Part shown: piece by piece, positions 1 through 10,650 of the stretch
Numbering within the stretch: position 1 is the stretch's first letter
Layout: each line of letters begins with the position of its first letter
Source: Glandiceps talaboti
Taxonomy: Eukaryota > Hemichordata > Enteropneusta > Spengelidae
Assembly (NCBI RefSeq): GCF_964340395.1
Contig: NC_135560.1
Location: forward strand, 6,542,598-6,606,597
DNA length: 64,000 nt
Direction of reading: 5' to 3'
The notes under the pieces: model-generated
What the model saw: the letters and a program-made list of their open reading frames with translations, nothing else
Databases searched by the model: none
What the model was told of the DNA's origin: nothing
Program-made: the position numbers and the translations under genes

Positions 1-1479
1 GTTTTGAAATAAAGTACTGATTTTATTTAGTTACTGTTTTCATTGATCTAACTCTCTGTCAAAAATTTCAAAAAAATTTATAATCATAACTTTTTACTTT
101 GCCTGTAGATAATCTGAAGTAAAGTTCATCATCTTGATGGCAATATGCAACTGCAAACAAGAGGCATGATTTTCATTACTGGTCGATTCTGCGACTGTGC
201 TCATGATCTTATGAAAAAGAACCTATATTCAGCCAATAGAATGACTAAGTTTTGGCTGGGGAACAATGTTTATTATTAGGCAGACTGCATAAGTTTTGGC
301 GGGAAGTGAATTTTTGGCCAAAAATTTGAGTTTAACTGAAAATCTCTGACGATCTAAATATTTCCTGACACTAATATATAGTCCTTATTGTGTTATATTT
401 TTGTGTCACAGTAACTCTTAAAATCCATTTTTTTTTACAAAATGTGAGAATTCACTATTTTGAAGTGAAGACATTCTGTTCATGTAGTATACTAAACTTT
501 ATTTCTGATTGAAATCTTTCAGAAGTAGAAACACATTCACATTATATGTTCTCGACTGAACTATCAAATTTTTTTTCAAAATCAAGGTGTAAAAATTAAA
601 AGTGTTAACAATGACAGAATAATAAATATTCTTTAATGAAAAAAATCCTAACTTTTGAGCGATACCTGGCAAACTATATGCTACTTTGTCATTGGTTAAT
701 TAGTGAATAAAACTAATAAAACCATAGTAAGTTTTTTGTGTTTTTGTAAAATGCATGGATCTTACAAGATTTACTCCTTGCTATTTACAAGGTTGGAAAA
801 CCTTGCAAAAAGACCTTGTAAACAGAGAGGGTGCTTGAAAATGATTTGATTAATTTAGTTATAATAATGGAGTTTTTCTCAGTTTTTGGTTCTTGGGAGG
901 AGAACCACACAACATGAACTATGATTACAACGGTGTTCATATTTTAGCATTTTTTTTTCATTTTTACAATTTATGTGACCTATATAACAGTTATAATGAT
1001 TTTTCAGGATTTTTTTCAGATGTTTATGTAAACTATAAACGGAATGTCAAAAAAACCTCATGTTCACCAGTACAACACACAACTTGGCATTGCTCACAAT
1101 AACAGCTTTCACATTTCATAACCTGATTAGCTTTACTATTGATATCCTTTTTTTCCTTGCAGAAAATCAAATTACTGAGATTTGCCCCTGAGATTTCATA
1201 AAAACTCAAAAAAACATTTCCAGATTGACTGCTAATTCCTCTATGAGTTGATACGATGGAAACATCAACTGTTCCATAAATAGTGATTCATTGAAATGTA
1301 TTGTGTGACCAGCTATGCATTTCATACTCTGCTGAACAGTAGTAAACAGATAAGATATAAAGACATTCTTAGAAATCAGAACTATTTGCCGGAAAGTCAA
1401 TCTACTGTCCGGATATTTGCTAAATTATTCCGACTTTTTCAGAAAAATAGTAACAACGGAGCAAAGGCTAATATGATTT
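1..1479. other. Non-coding stretch, no gene seen
   Basis: AT-rich unique-looking DNA. The only local structure I see is a small imperfect hairpin around 780-825, built from repeats of the words CAAGG and CCTTG. Open frames of 60-70 codons here have no recognisable domain and fit chance in AT-rich DNA. Confidence 0.7.
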
Positions 1480-1613
1480 AGTATTTCTCGTTCGTGCTAC
1501 ATCATCTCGGACTCATGATTCTCCTATGTCTGTATCGCCTATCGGCTCGGAGGGATATGGCCGACATGAGGGGAATCATTCGTCCTCGATGACGTAGCAC
1601 TCATTCAGAATAC
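1480..1613. repeat. Foldback (inverted-repeat) element, about 134 bp
   Basis: The left arm from about 1480 and the right arm ending about 1613 are reverse complements over roughly 55-60 bases with scattered mismatches. For example, CGTGCTACATCATC on the left pairs with GATGACGTAGCAC on the right, and ATGATTCTCC with GGGGAATCAT. The block is clearly GC-richer than its surroundings. It looks like a small foldback or MITE, or the remnant ends of a larger transposon. No coding capacity. No second copy was found in this window. Confidence 0.7.
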
Positions 1614-2704
1614 TGGGAGATTATATAAAATACTACATTGCAAGCGACACACTTCTTGTATACAGTTAGATATTTTCTATAAAATCCTAAAACACATCAG
1701 TATTCAATCATGGTCTAATGTTGCAGATTTTTCGTCATGAAAGAATTTACCTGAGAAACAAAATTCAGAACTGATATATTGCTAATTTCCTTTCCCCTAC
1801 GTTTCTAATTCTTACCGCAGACTTTGAAGACTTTTAAGGAGTGTAAGTAACTCCTGGTAAAGTAAAGTTGGGTGCTTTACTGATGAAAAGACGAAAGGTA
1901 AAATAACAACATAATCATTGTACTCAGAAATGTGATCTTTAAAATTAATGTTGGTTAGAAATAAATTATTTATGAGAATTTGTCAGTCTTTGTCATTAAA
2001 TTTAATAAATACGCAAATTATTGTTGTTGTAGTGATGTACTTAAACGTGTACAATTGACAAAATTCCACTTACAGAGATGAGAAGTATTTGAGACAAAGG
2101 AGAATGGGATGGGAATCTTCCAAAACTGCGATAAGATGTCGATGATATACGAAGAAAGCTTATGTCAGGCTTTAATTATTAAAATTCAATTTTCAAAAAT
2201 TCAAGATAACGAACGATGAACAAAATTAATCACAAAATTTCTACCAATTTTTTTTAATTTTCTAGCCTTCTTCACTGTCTTTTCTTGCAAAGGTCAAGGT
2301 CGTTCCTTTCTGAAGGTCAAGGTCTCAATGTGTCCAAAGAGGTTCAGGACTCTAATTAATTTACAATTCATATTAACCGATATCAAATCTACACAGCGGT
2401 ATTATGTTTTTTGTCGTTTGATTCAATTGAACGTTACAAGGCAGGAGACATTTTCAAATGATAATCTAATATTAAAGGTCATTTTTAATCAGTTATCTTG
2501 TCAGATGAACACAGTCAATGGAAATATTACATGCTGTGGTATCACCACGGAGACTGATCAGAAGATGAGATGCAATCACTGGAAAATACTCGTACCTAAG
2601 TATTCAAGTCTGAATGTCATTATCAAGAATTTGGCAAAAAATAAAATTTGGTTATGTGGATAAGTTCACTGAACAGATTATTAGTCCTGACTGACTGGCT
2701 GAAC
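1614..2704. other. Non-coding stretch
   Basis: No gene seen. A 111-codon frame at 2328-2663 has no recognisable domain. The only notable local feature is the duplicated AAGGTCAAGGTC word listed separately. Confidence 0.65.
2290..2324 (+). promoter_or_regulatory. Two AAGGTCAAGGTC words, nuclear-receptor-like half sites
   Basis: The 12-mer AAGGTCAAGGTC occurs twice, 23 bp apart (2290-2301 and 2313-2324). Each copy contains TCAAGGTC, the extended half-site type bound by monomeric nuclear receptors of the ERR/SF-1 kind, whose usual form is TCAAGGTCA. The final A is missing in both copies. Binding is inference only; this may be a chance short duplication. Confidence 0.25.
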
Positions 2705-2862
2705 AGATACTGTAAACTTATTTTCGCTAATTTCGCTGGAAAATGAAAACACAAAAATAAGTAGTGACTAAAAATACCTTCTTGTACATGAACACAATGT
2801 ACCAGTCTGGTAATTAGAGAAAATTGGTCTTTGAAAACTTGCTGAAGACTGTAAAATTGCAA
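2705..2862 (-). repeat. Dispersed repeat family E, copy 1 (minus strand)
   Basis: Read on the minus strand, this block matches 16065-16216 and 63023-63165. All three share the order: a CAAAGACCAATTTT-like word, TAATTACCAGACTGG, a GTTCATGTACAAGA-like word, TACTTATTTTTG, then GCGAAAATAAG. Three copies at distant positions make this a genuine dispersed repeat, probably a non-autonomous element or part of one. Ends are not sharply defined and no coding is seen. Confidence 0.65.
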
Positions 2863-2910
2863 GGTTTTGTAGTTGTGAAAATATCTGGGTTTCCAGTATA
2901 AGGCCTACTA

Positions 2911-3252
2911 CCCGTATTCATATTGCCTACTTTCCCAGGTACATTGTGCTCTGAGCACGTTCTAATTATTACGCCTGGTGTGGGGCCTATAGTGGCACAA
3001 TCATGGCCCTATATTGATACTTTCTCACCTCCCCGGGAAAGCATGCTATCCATAAAGGATTAGAGATCCCTCACAAAGTAACCACTGTCCTACCAGGTCC
3101 CCATTTATCCGACTGGGTTGCCTCGGACATAACCGTGTTTCAAATTTTGTCCAAGGACTTTAGCTATTCAGAAAACAAATGGCAGAAGCTAGGCTGGAAC
3201 CAACAAATTGCAGATTCTAAGCTAACCAGTCTTAACTATTTGATCATCATGA
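2911..3252 (-). mobile_element. tRNA-derived SINE, old copy (minus strand)
   Basis: The reverse complement aligns from end to end with the SINE at 31710-32069. It starts GTCATGATGATCAAATAG. It keeps an A-box-like TGGTTAGCTTAG (3217-3228 on the complement) and a B-box GGTTCCAGCCT (3191-3201 on the complement). The shared central words are CTAAAGTCCTTGG, CAACCCAG and GGGGACCTGGTAGGA. It has more substitutions than the other copies and has lost a clear (ATT)n tail, so it appears to be the oldest of the three. The RNA polymerase III promoter is probably no longer active. Confidence 0.85.
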
Positions 3253-4650
3253 CTGCACTACAAGTTTTATTATTTTGTTTGGATTTTCAGTTTCCCTAAA
3301 TGAGCATGCATACGTATGAAATGTAAGTTGGAAATTCTAGCTGCTTTGTACTATAGATATTGGAGTCCTCTCTCCAACATCTATGTTTGTACCCACAGAT
3401 TTTATAATGATTCAACGTGACACACTTTCCTATGACACTTTATAATTCTCACCATCCCTACTTTTTCTGTAGCGTGACAGAAGTGTGTCGCCTGACAGTA
3501 AGCCATGCAGAAAATACAATGCTACATACATTTGACAACATTCGTTTCATTTCATTTCCCACAAAAAAAAAACTCATGCTGGTTCAACTGAAATTAGTTC
3601 ACATCTTGCCTATGTACAATATGACCTAAAATCCAGATATTTTTTTTTATATATATTAAATAGACAGTAAACTCAACATGCAGATGACCCCAAAGTCACT
3701 ATTTTCCAAACTAAATAATTATATGAAAGACATGATTTTTTTTATCTGGAATTTGTCTCTGATAACACTGAATAAGTATACATGAAACATACATTTATGT
3801 TGAAGACCAAAATTTATCTCTCGTCTGCGCTCTAAAATGATGTGAATGAAGCAAATTAACATTTCAATGTGAGCAACAAAGCTTGTCAGGCCATTATTAC
3901 AGTTATTTCTGTCAAGACATTTGCAATACACTGTACAAATCGATCTGTTTACTTTTAAACATTAATTTGTCTGAGCTCCGATATGATTAAAGTTGCAATA
4001 TGAAGGATGTTAATATTTCCCTGTTTGACAGGATATTGCACTCCTTGTCCGACTTCGAGATGAATAACTCGCCATTGTCTGTCTCCTTGTCAAATTAATG
4101 GTTTTTCTCCACATCTCTAAACACCTAAATTAAGGTCATACACTTCTCCCTTGTTCCAATTATTGTCAAGTTCATCTTTTCCTCCTAGCTTCCCTGGTAT
4201 CCTAGCAACCGCATTCAGTATTGTTAGGGCCATATATCATTATTATTGATTGCCTCATCAAAGTGATATGAAAGGGCAGGCTGTTTATCAAAGCAAACAA
4301 TAGAAAAAGCATCTCATATGAAATAGGTTGCTTTATTTTTTTAGATTAAAAAAAACGGAATGATTAGAGCTGACGGGAGATTTGAAGGCAGTCAAATCGA
4401 AATGGAAAAAGAATGATTAAGCAGTTAATTTATAATTGGTTCAATGATTGATCAAGTTTCTAAAAATACAAAAAACCAGATGCCTAAGGATAAAATATAA
4501 TTCACATACTATGTTGTATCTAGTGTACAACACTAATCCACTTGTTTCCAATGGATTCAGTAATGTCGCATTAATCACTGCATAGACCTTTTAGTTCATA
4601 GCTTTTTCTTTTCGGAAGATCTTTTTGTTTCAAAGCTATTTTGTGTTATT
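3253..4650. other. Non-coding stretch
   Basis: No gene, repeat copy or structured element recognised. A weak X-box-like word GGTATCCTAGCAAC lies at about 4196-4209 (four mismatches, not counted as a site). Confidence 0.65.
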
Positions 4651-4669
4651 GGGGGGGGGGGGGGGGGGG
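4651..4669 (+). repeat. Poly(G) run, 19 bases
   Basis: An uninterrupted run of 19 G in AT-rich DNA, followed at once by a short hairpin CTTGTCAAATAATTTGACAAG. Length may be unreliable because such runs are prone to sequencing error. Confidence 0.9.
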
Positions 4670-5087
4670 TCTTGTCAAATAATTTGACAAGTTATCCCTT
4701 TCCTTACCCTTTACAATGATATCCATATTTGAGGTGACATGTCTATGTAACATTGACTATTATTAATATTATACCAATTTTTATTTCCATATTTTTGAAC
4801 ATCATCTGAATATTTTCAAAACTTGGAAATGAAAATTGCAGATCATAGCATTATTGAAAAAGATACAAATCCAAAAATTGCATGCATTTTAGAACATTGT
4901 TTAGATGACAAAGAACATCTATTCTTTTTAAATGTACCTTCATTTCTATTCTGGTCTGAGCAACATTAATATCAAATTTTTCAATAAATACCTTGACCTA
5001 CTGCTTTGAAGTTCTACCAAAGTGGTAGGGGAAATAGAATTCAAACTTTTGAGTGGTTGGAAATTATTAAATAAAATTATCCTTCCT

Positions 5088-5121
5088 CCCCCCCCCCCCC
5101 TTTTTTTTGGAGGGGAGGGGG
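5088..5121. repeat. Poly(C)/poly(T) run with purine-rich mirror
   Basis: Thirteen C followed by eight T and then GGAGGGGAGGGGG. The CCTTCCTCC before and GGAGGGGAGG after can partly pair, so the block could fold back. It explains the glycine/proline-rich end of a spurious minus-strand frame. Confidence 0.7.
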
Positions 5122-5403
5122 AATGGAATTAAAGATCATTTGACATCCATTAATACTTTGTTGGGGAACAAATGCACAAAAATAATGGGAAGTCATAAAA
5201 TCATCATATTTTAATTTCATAATATTTATCAAACATTTTATGTGTTTGACTTGACATTTATCTGATGACTTCAGGGCTATGAAAGTACAGTATCTATGAT
5301 TTAGTATCGATGGCCTCTTTTCAAATGTGTAATTTATCAAAAAGAATACATCTTGATTTCATGTCTGTCAGCTGAGGCAAGTCACATTTGCTAAGTAGGA
5401 TTG

Positions 5404-5566
5404 GCATAAAGCATATCTCACTCCTGATTGGTCATACAGCAATTTGTATAATCTGCATAAATTAATCTCACTCCTGATCCTGATTGGTTATACCACAATT
5501 GTAAATTTGCATAAAACAAATCTCATTCATGATTGGTCATATAACAACTTGTTATTTGCATATCAC
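5404..5566 (+). repeat. Degenerate tandem repeat, unit about 51 bp, 3 copies
   Basis: Units begin GCATAAA or GCATAT at about 5404, 5455, 5509 and 5558. Each full unit carries ATCTCAYTCMTGA, then TGATTGGT (an inverted CCAAT word) and TTTGCATA (an octamer-like word) at its junction. So the array multiplies a CCAAT word and a POU-octamer-like word, though this may be incidental. Confidence 0.75.
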
Positions 5567-6066
5567 TCTAGATTAATCATGAAACAAATGTGATTTCCAG
5601 AAATATAACTTTCATTTTATACTAAAATCTCGACAAAAATTATTCTTTCTAACTTTACACGTTGTGCTAACCAGATGAGAAGCAGAGTTTTTTAATCCTT
5701 TTGAGTTAAATTTTATCTAGATTATTTGCTTCCTGTTTTATTTCATTCATTGTACATTAAACATCGATGGAGATTATGACTTTATTCATAAACAGAATGC
5801 TGTCAAACCGATGGAGAAAAAAGTCATTCACAATTTGTGACAATCAAAATTATGCGGATGCATCTAGTTTTTTCCTGTGACCATGCCGAATTGTGATGGT
5901 ACTTAAGCCTTCACCCCTGCCTACTCACCCTAAGTCCTATAAAACTAAATACAAAATACACTGGGAAGAGTTGCAATAATTTTATGTCAATTAAGACAAT
6001 TCCTGTAAAACAGCATAAAATTCTAGTAATTTTATTGTCAGTCCATGTTTTGTTTTTTCTATTACG
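5567..6066. other. Non-coding stretch
   Basis: No gene or repeat recognised between the 51-bp array and the family A element. Confidence 0.6.
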
Positions 6067-6410
6067 ACTCTGGTAATTATCGAGCCTTTGGTTTACTAAG
6101 ATAGCGCAAACTAAATTTATTGTTCTTCAGTGCGGTATCAAGATTTAATACACAATTGGGTGATAGCGGTTCCTCTGTTGTGCAATTCTAATCACCCTGT
6201 GAACAAGATAGTGTAAACGTTGGAAGTCCCAAAACAACACATTACAAGTTCGTGGAACTCTGTCAATAAAACTCTGCATGGACGCCTCCCTACTGAGACT
6301 ATAATTAAACCAACATCCATTCAATAGCTTTTCACTGTCGTATCAACATGTTGTGACAACAGTTTTAGTTTGTGTCTATGTTAGTAAACCGAAGGCTCAA
6401 TTACCAGAGT
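6067..6410 (+). mobile_element. MITE-like element, family A, copy 1 (about 344 bp)
   Basis: Terminal inverted repeats of about 45 bp. The left end reads ACTCTGGTAATT then GAGCCTTTGGTTTACTAA. The complement of the right end reads ACTCTGGTAATT then GAGCCTTCGGTTTACTAA. The interior aligns along its whole length with 23158-23500, including TTGGGTGATAGC or GTGGGTGATAGC, and CCTCCCTACTGAGACT. There is no open frame, so it is a non-autonomous DNA-transposon derivative. I see no convincing target-site duplication, so the superfamily cannot be assigned. Confidence 0.85.
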
Positions 6411-7174
6411 AATAATTCACAGAAAAGGAACAGCTTACTTTAGCAAACAACCAGTGAATATCTGATTTCACCAATAGAATGGAACTGCAATGGAATTTCA
6501 GATTTTTTTTTTTTTTGGAATTTCAGTTCAAAATTGTTTCAATCCAAACACACAATGTAAATAGACATAGCTATGTTTATACAGAAGTATACACAGTTTA
6601 AAGTGTGATACGTACTGTTTTACAAATGTTTAATAAAAGTCTAATAGTTTCATAAATGAGTATTTATTGTTCTACATGATAGGATCATTAGCATAATTTC
6701 GCACAAATATTATTTGTCATAAATTATTTTTAAACCTACAAGAGCTGTAACTGGAGTAGTATTTTCTCGATCAGATAACCGACAAAATATTCACTGAAAA
6801 TTTTTTAAATGTCCATAATAAGATATTATATATTCAAGTTAATGAAAGGGTTGACTGCATCAATAAATAGTACAGCAACAAGTTTGAAATCAGAATCGAT
6901 TTGGGCACTGCTTTTAAAGTGGGGACCCAAAAAATTGATTTGATTGGACTTATTGTACCATATTATGTATACAACTACACAAATACGTTCACCCACAGGT
7001 GATTCAATACTGTTCAGATTGTACAATACATCCAGTAAATCAGTATATCTAACAACATTTTTTCAAAAAATGTTCCAGTTGCAGATTTCTATCATATTTA
7101 CCTGAAATTTGAAATCGCAAACCATACATGGTGCTGCAGAGGAAAGTTGACAGCACTAGCATTTTGATATTCAC
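6411..7174. other. Non-coding stretch
   Basis: No gene recognised. Contains a T-run near 6507 that splits a repeated GGAATTTCAG word. Frames of about 66 codons show no domain. Confidence 0.6.
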
Positions 7175-7567
7175 TAGGCCTAATAAAAAAAATGTGTGGT
7201 TCTGATTATGCTCAATCTTAGAATAGGTGGGTAGGTATATTTTTTTCATATATTTATTTTTTCATATATAAGTGTCTAGTTCAGGTAGTTACATGTATGT
7301 TTTCCTTTGTTTTCCATAAGGTCTGTGTGTTATTGGTTTCTTCTAATCAGATGTACAGCCATCACAGATGGGAAGAACAGTTTTATATTGTCTTTTTTAA
7401 GTTGATGTCAGTTTCCTCGCATCCAATATTTCTTGTGAGACTTCTCAATTCTCACAATTTTATTATTTTTTTCTTGAATACAGGTACGTAAAAAAAAGGT
7501 TATGTTCAGTATAAAAAACTCGGCGGGGTTGGGTAACCGGAACCAAGCAATTGTTCTTTAGGCCTTA
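7175..7567 (+). mobile_element. MITE-like element, family B, copy 1 (about 390 bp)
   Basis: The left end TAGGCCTAATAAAAA then TGTGGTTCTGATT mirrors the right end, whose complement is TAAGGCCTAAAGAA then TTGGTTCCGGTT. The interior aligns with the copy at 35706-36070: GCTCAAT.TTA.AATAGGTGGG near the start, GATGTACAGCCAT in the middle and AACCGGAACC near the end. No transposase is encoded. Family and superfamily are unassigned. Confidence 0.85.
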
Positions 7568-8576
7568 CGAAGTTAAGTAGCGAAACTGGCAACTTTGGCT
7601 TTCACTATCCTTATCAATATTTTAAAAAATGAACACGACAAAATTATATTTTAGTCTACTGGTTTTAACATTATGCTATAAACTTTTTCACCTGTCCTAC
7701 ATAATCTTTGTGCATATTTTTTTTTTCAAAGTCAGTATGACAAAAACAATCCCTGACAATGCTGTCAGTGAAAAATTGGATTCTCTTTGAAAAAAATTGC
7801 TGTTATGACGAGAAATGTTTAGTACACCATAACCTAGAATATATGAATGCTTCTGCAATATGAAGTCTGTTTTCATGTCACCGATGTCTTGAATGACAAG
7901 CAGAGCTTTATTTTTTTTTATAAATATTTGGAGATTAAAGTAAGCAAATACCTTGAGTTCACAGTTTATGAAAGTGATTTGCACAAAAGGGGAATACTAG
8001 TACTAAGAGTAAAAATCTTATCACGCTCACTGCCTACGCTGACAAACTATCTCTATCGCTGTTTTATTCATTTCACTTCACCTCTACTTTTTACTATCTT
8101 ATCTTATCAACATCTTCACCTACTTATAACCAGTAGTTGCCATGGGAACATATATCTTGCTTCGTCATCTACACAAATTTATCAGTTCGATTCTGAGAAA
8201 CGGTAATTTTGAAATGTAAACTTCAATCAGTGTATAGGATTTTGTATGTTTTAATTTTGTACATGTAACACTTCAAGACTGGTACAGTCCAAGTGATGGT
8301 TTGAGTGGAATCCCCTATTGCATAGCTGTGTGGAGTGTGTACATAGTCCTTAGGGTATCACTGATCAGCTGAAACCTTCACCAGCTGTTTATTCTTATTA
8401 TCTCCCATCTATCTCATCATTTTCTGTTCACTTTCCTTTGTCAACATGCTTCTTCTACAAGAGTTGACAGGACCTTGACTTTTTTCCTAAATCTTTCTGT
8501 CAAAATAAAAATCACTCTCTTTCTCATTTTCAACGTCAACATAAGATCTTGGCCGAGCAGGGAATTGGTTGTGCTT
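7568..8576. other. Non-coding stretch
   Basis: No gene supported. The 119-codon frame at 7847-8206 has low-complexity hydrophobic and aromatic composition and no motif I recognise. One X-box site (8136) is listed separately. Confidence 0.6.
8136..8149. promoter_or_regulatory. RFX/X-box-like palindrome
   Basis: GTTGCCATGGGAAC, one mismatch to GTTRCCATGGYAAC. RFX-family factors bind this inverted-repeat type; occupancy here is inference. Confidence 0.5.
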
Positions 8577-9000
8577 GTACCATGAACTAGCCTACCTGTA
8601 GACTTGAACGACTATCGATACTACACTATTCCACTATCCTAACTGACATTTTGATTTTCTGAATTTTCGATCGTTCCAAGTCTACTCTGACTCCCCAACT
8701 GGTATTAAATCATGCTCAGCCATACGCATAACGTATGCAAAATGTTGGCGTAATTTTGAATAGAATACGACATACGTAATGATCGGCGTGAGGTTGAAGG
8801 GTCATATTTCCATGATGACACCTAATTATGGATTCACCATGTGACCTGATGGCATGTACGTCTTATTATGTATTCGACTAATCATGCTGTATACAGGAAT
8901 GCCATTTGAGACCAGTTTGACATAGGAGTCAGCGTAGACTGGGAACAATAGTGGGAATTTGAAAAATCAAAATGTCAGTTAGGGTCTGGTGAAATATCAT
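8577..9000 (+). mobile_element. MITE-like element, family C, long copy
   Basis: Inverted repeats of about 100 bp: 8613-8715 pairs with 8905-9000. The left arm contains CTATCCTAACTGACATTTTG and, further in, CCAAGTCTACTCTGACTCC. The complement of the right arm contains CCCTAACTGACATTTTG and CCCAGTCTACGCTGACTCC. The interior is about 190 bp, GC-richer and has no open frame. The arm also occurs as a short foldback at 20519-20690. Homology with that copy extends outward to about 8577 (CTAGCCTACCTGTAGACTTG), so the true left end lies outside the arm. Confidence 0.8.
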
Positions 9001-10139
9001 ACTCTCTCAGTTATTACAGAGACTTTCATTATTTAAATTATTGGTTTCATTCTTATCCTTCTTCTCTTTACATTTTTGAAGTCTTATTACATTTTTCTGA
9101 TATGTTTGCATCATTTTTGTCACGTGTCATTCCTCCTGCGTTCGATATCATTTCAAGTCTTCAAGTTTCATATTACCTTTCAACATATCATTTTGCATGG
9201 GGTAAACCAACACCACGCAAAATCAAATCAAATAATTTTTGAATTCGCTAGCAACTTCTTTTTTGAGAAATAAATGGGATTGAAACATTATACGCAAAAG
9301 CTCTTGGAGATATATGTACTATCTGACAAGACAAGAAATGAAAGCATTTAGTATTAAAGTGAGATACGACAAAAGTAAAATTTTGGCTCCTAATATATAT
9401 AAGATTATTAATGGAAAAGTTCTATTTTGGCTCCAAAAATTGTTAGATAGATGAAAGTGTCAGACACTCTCAATTATTTCAGCATTTATGTCTGCAACAA
9501 ATACTAGGGAACCCCGGTCAAAATGCAAAAACGTACTTTTGCCCTTAACAAACATATTCTTTCCAAACAGTCAGAAATCTACAAAATACATATCATTTAT
9601 GTTTAAACACGGTCCCTCTATCACATGCCTTTCAACTTCTCTGTGGGAAGATCCCTGGGGCAATGTCAATTCCAGTGGCAGAGTCGAATAAACACCCGAC
9701 AGACATATCCAACCAATGGGAGACCTAAAATTAAGACTCGCTCCATGGGGAGTACATTGCTACCAAAACCATAAACGTCCCTGGTTTGTCATAAGCTTCA
9801 TTCATTCCACAAAGGCCATCTCCTACGTCATCAATCATACATTGTATGAAGACGGCATCAAAGCATGCTTTATCTTATCATCAATGTACAAGTAATCCAT
9901 TTATGCCAAAGGCATTTCAAAACTACTGAAAAAGTTGAGCACATTAAATCAGACAATTTTTAAACCCAAGACTAACATGAAAAACCTAGTCACACTAAAT
10001 AACCAAAGGCATCTAACCAAAACATGAATAAATGGAGATTAAAATTACTGATATCACCATAGGATATATGTTTCCAAAAATTGTGGATATAATAAATTAA
10101 GTGCCACTATCATAAACCTATGAGTCTTTTGTTAACTTG
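9001..10139. other. Non-coding stretch
   Basis: No gene supported. Around 9600-9850 the DNA is less AT-rich than the surroundings, and a 67-codon frame (9488-9691) crosses part of it. No domain or splice context is recognisable. Confidence 0.55.
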
Positions 10140-10650
10140 TCATAAATCTGCTAAATCTTTTACAATGAATAGTAAGTAGTTAGCACAATGTATCATGTAT
10201 ATTAATGAGTGCTTATTAGCATAACTTGCTCAACTGCTCAGTAAATGTCATGTATATTAATAAGTGCATATTTGTATTAACCATTCTCCAATTAGTATGT
10301 ATTAGCATAAATCTGCTCCACAGTACAATGAATAATTTACATGTATATTTAATGAATGCTTATTACCATAATCCTGCTCCACTGCAGTGAAAAGTGTATA
10401 TTAATCAGTGCTTATTAGCATAAATCTGCTCCACTCCACAGTGAATGTCATGTATATGAACGAGTGCTTATAATTAGCATAAGTCAGCTCCTCTCAAGTA
10501 AATATTGTACATACATATTAATGAGTGCTTATTAGCATAAACATGCTCCACTGTACAGTGCATAATTTACGGGTTTAATAACATAAATCTGCTTCACAGC
10601 ATAGTGAATAATGTACATGCATATTAATGAGTGCTCATTAGCATAAACAT
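10140..10650 (+). repeat. Degenerate minisatellite, unit about 60 bp, about 8 units
   Basis: The unit core is GTATATTAATGAGTGCTT, then ATTAGCATAAA, then CTGCTCCACTG, then CAGTGAATAATGTACAT. Clear unit starts are near 10197, 10252, 10341, 10396, 10450, 10513 and 10617. Units are diverged with small indels, suggesting an old array. It shares the word TTAGCATA with the separate array at 48.2-48.9 kb. Confidence 0.85.

Noticed and set aside
2328-2663. 111-codon plus-strand frame
   Set aside because: No recognisable domain; cysteines and basic residues show no spacing pattern of a known family.
7847-8206. 119-codon plus-strand frame
   Set aside because: Overlaps another frame on the opposite strand, composition follows the AT-rich background, and there is no motif.
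10140-10650. Possible CRISPR-like array (regular repeats)
   Set aside because: Adjoining diverged ~60-bp units without unique spacers, in an animal genome: an ordinary minisatellite. The same applies to the other arrays.
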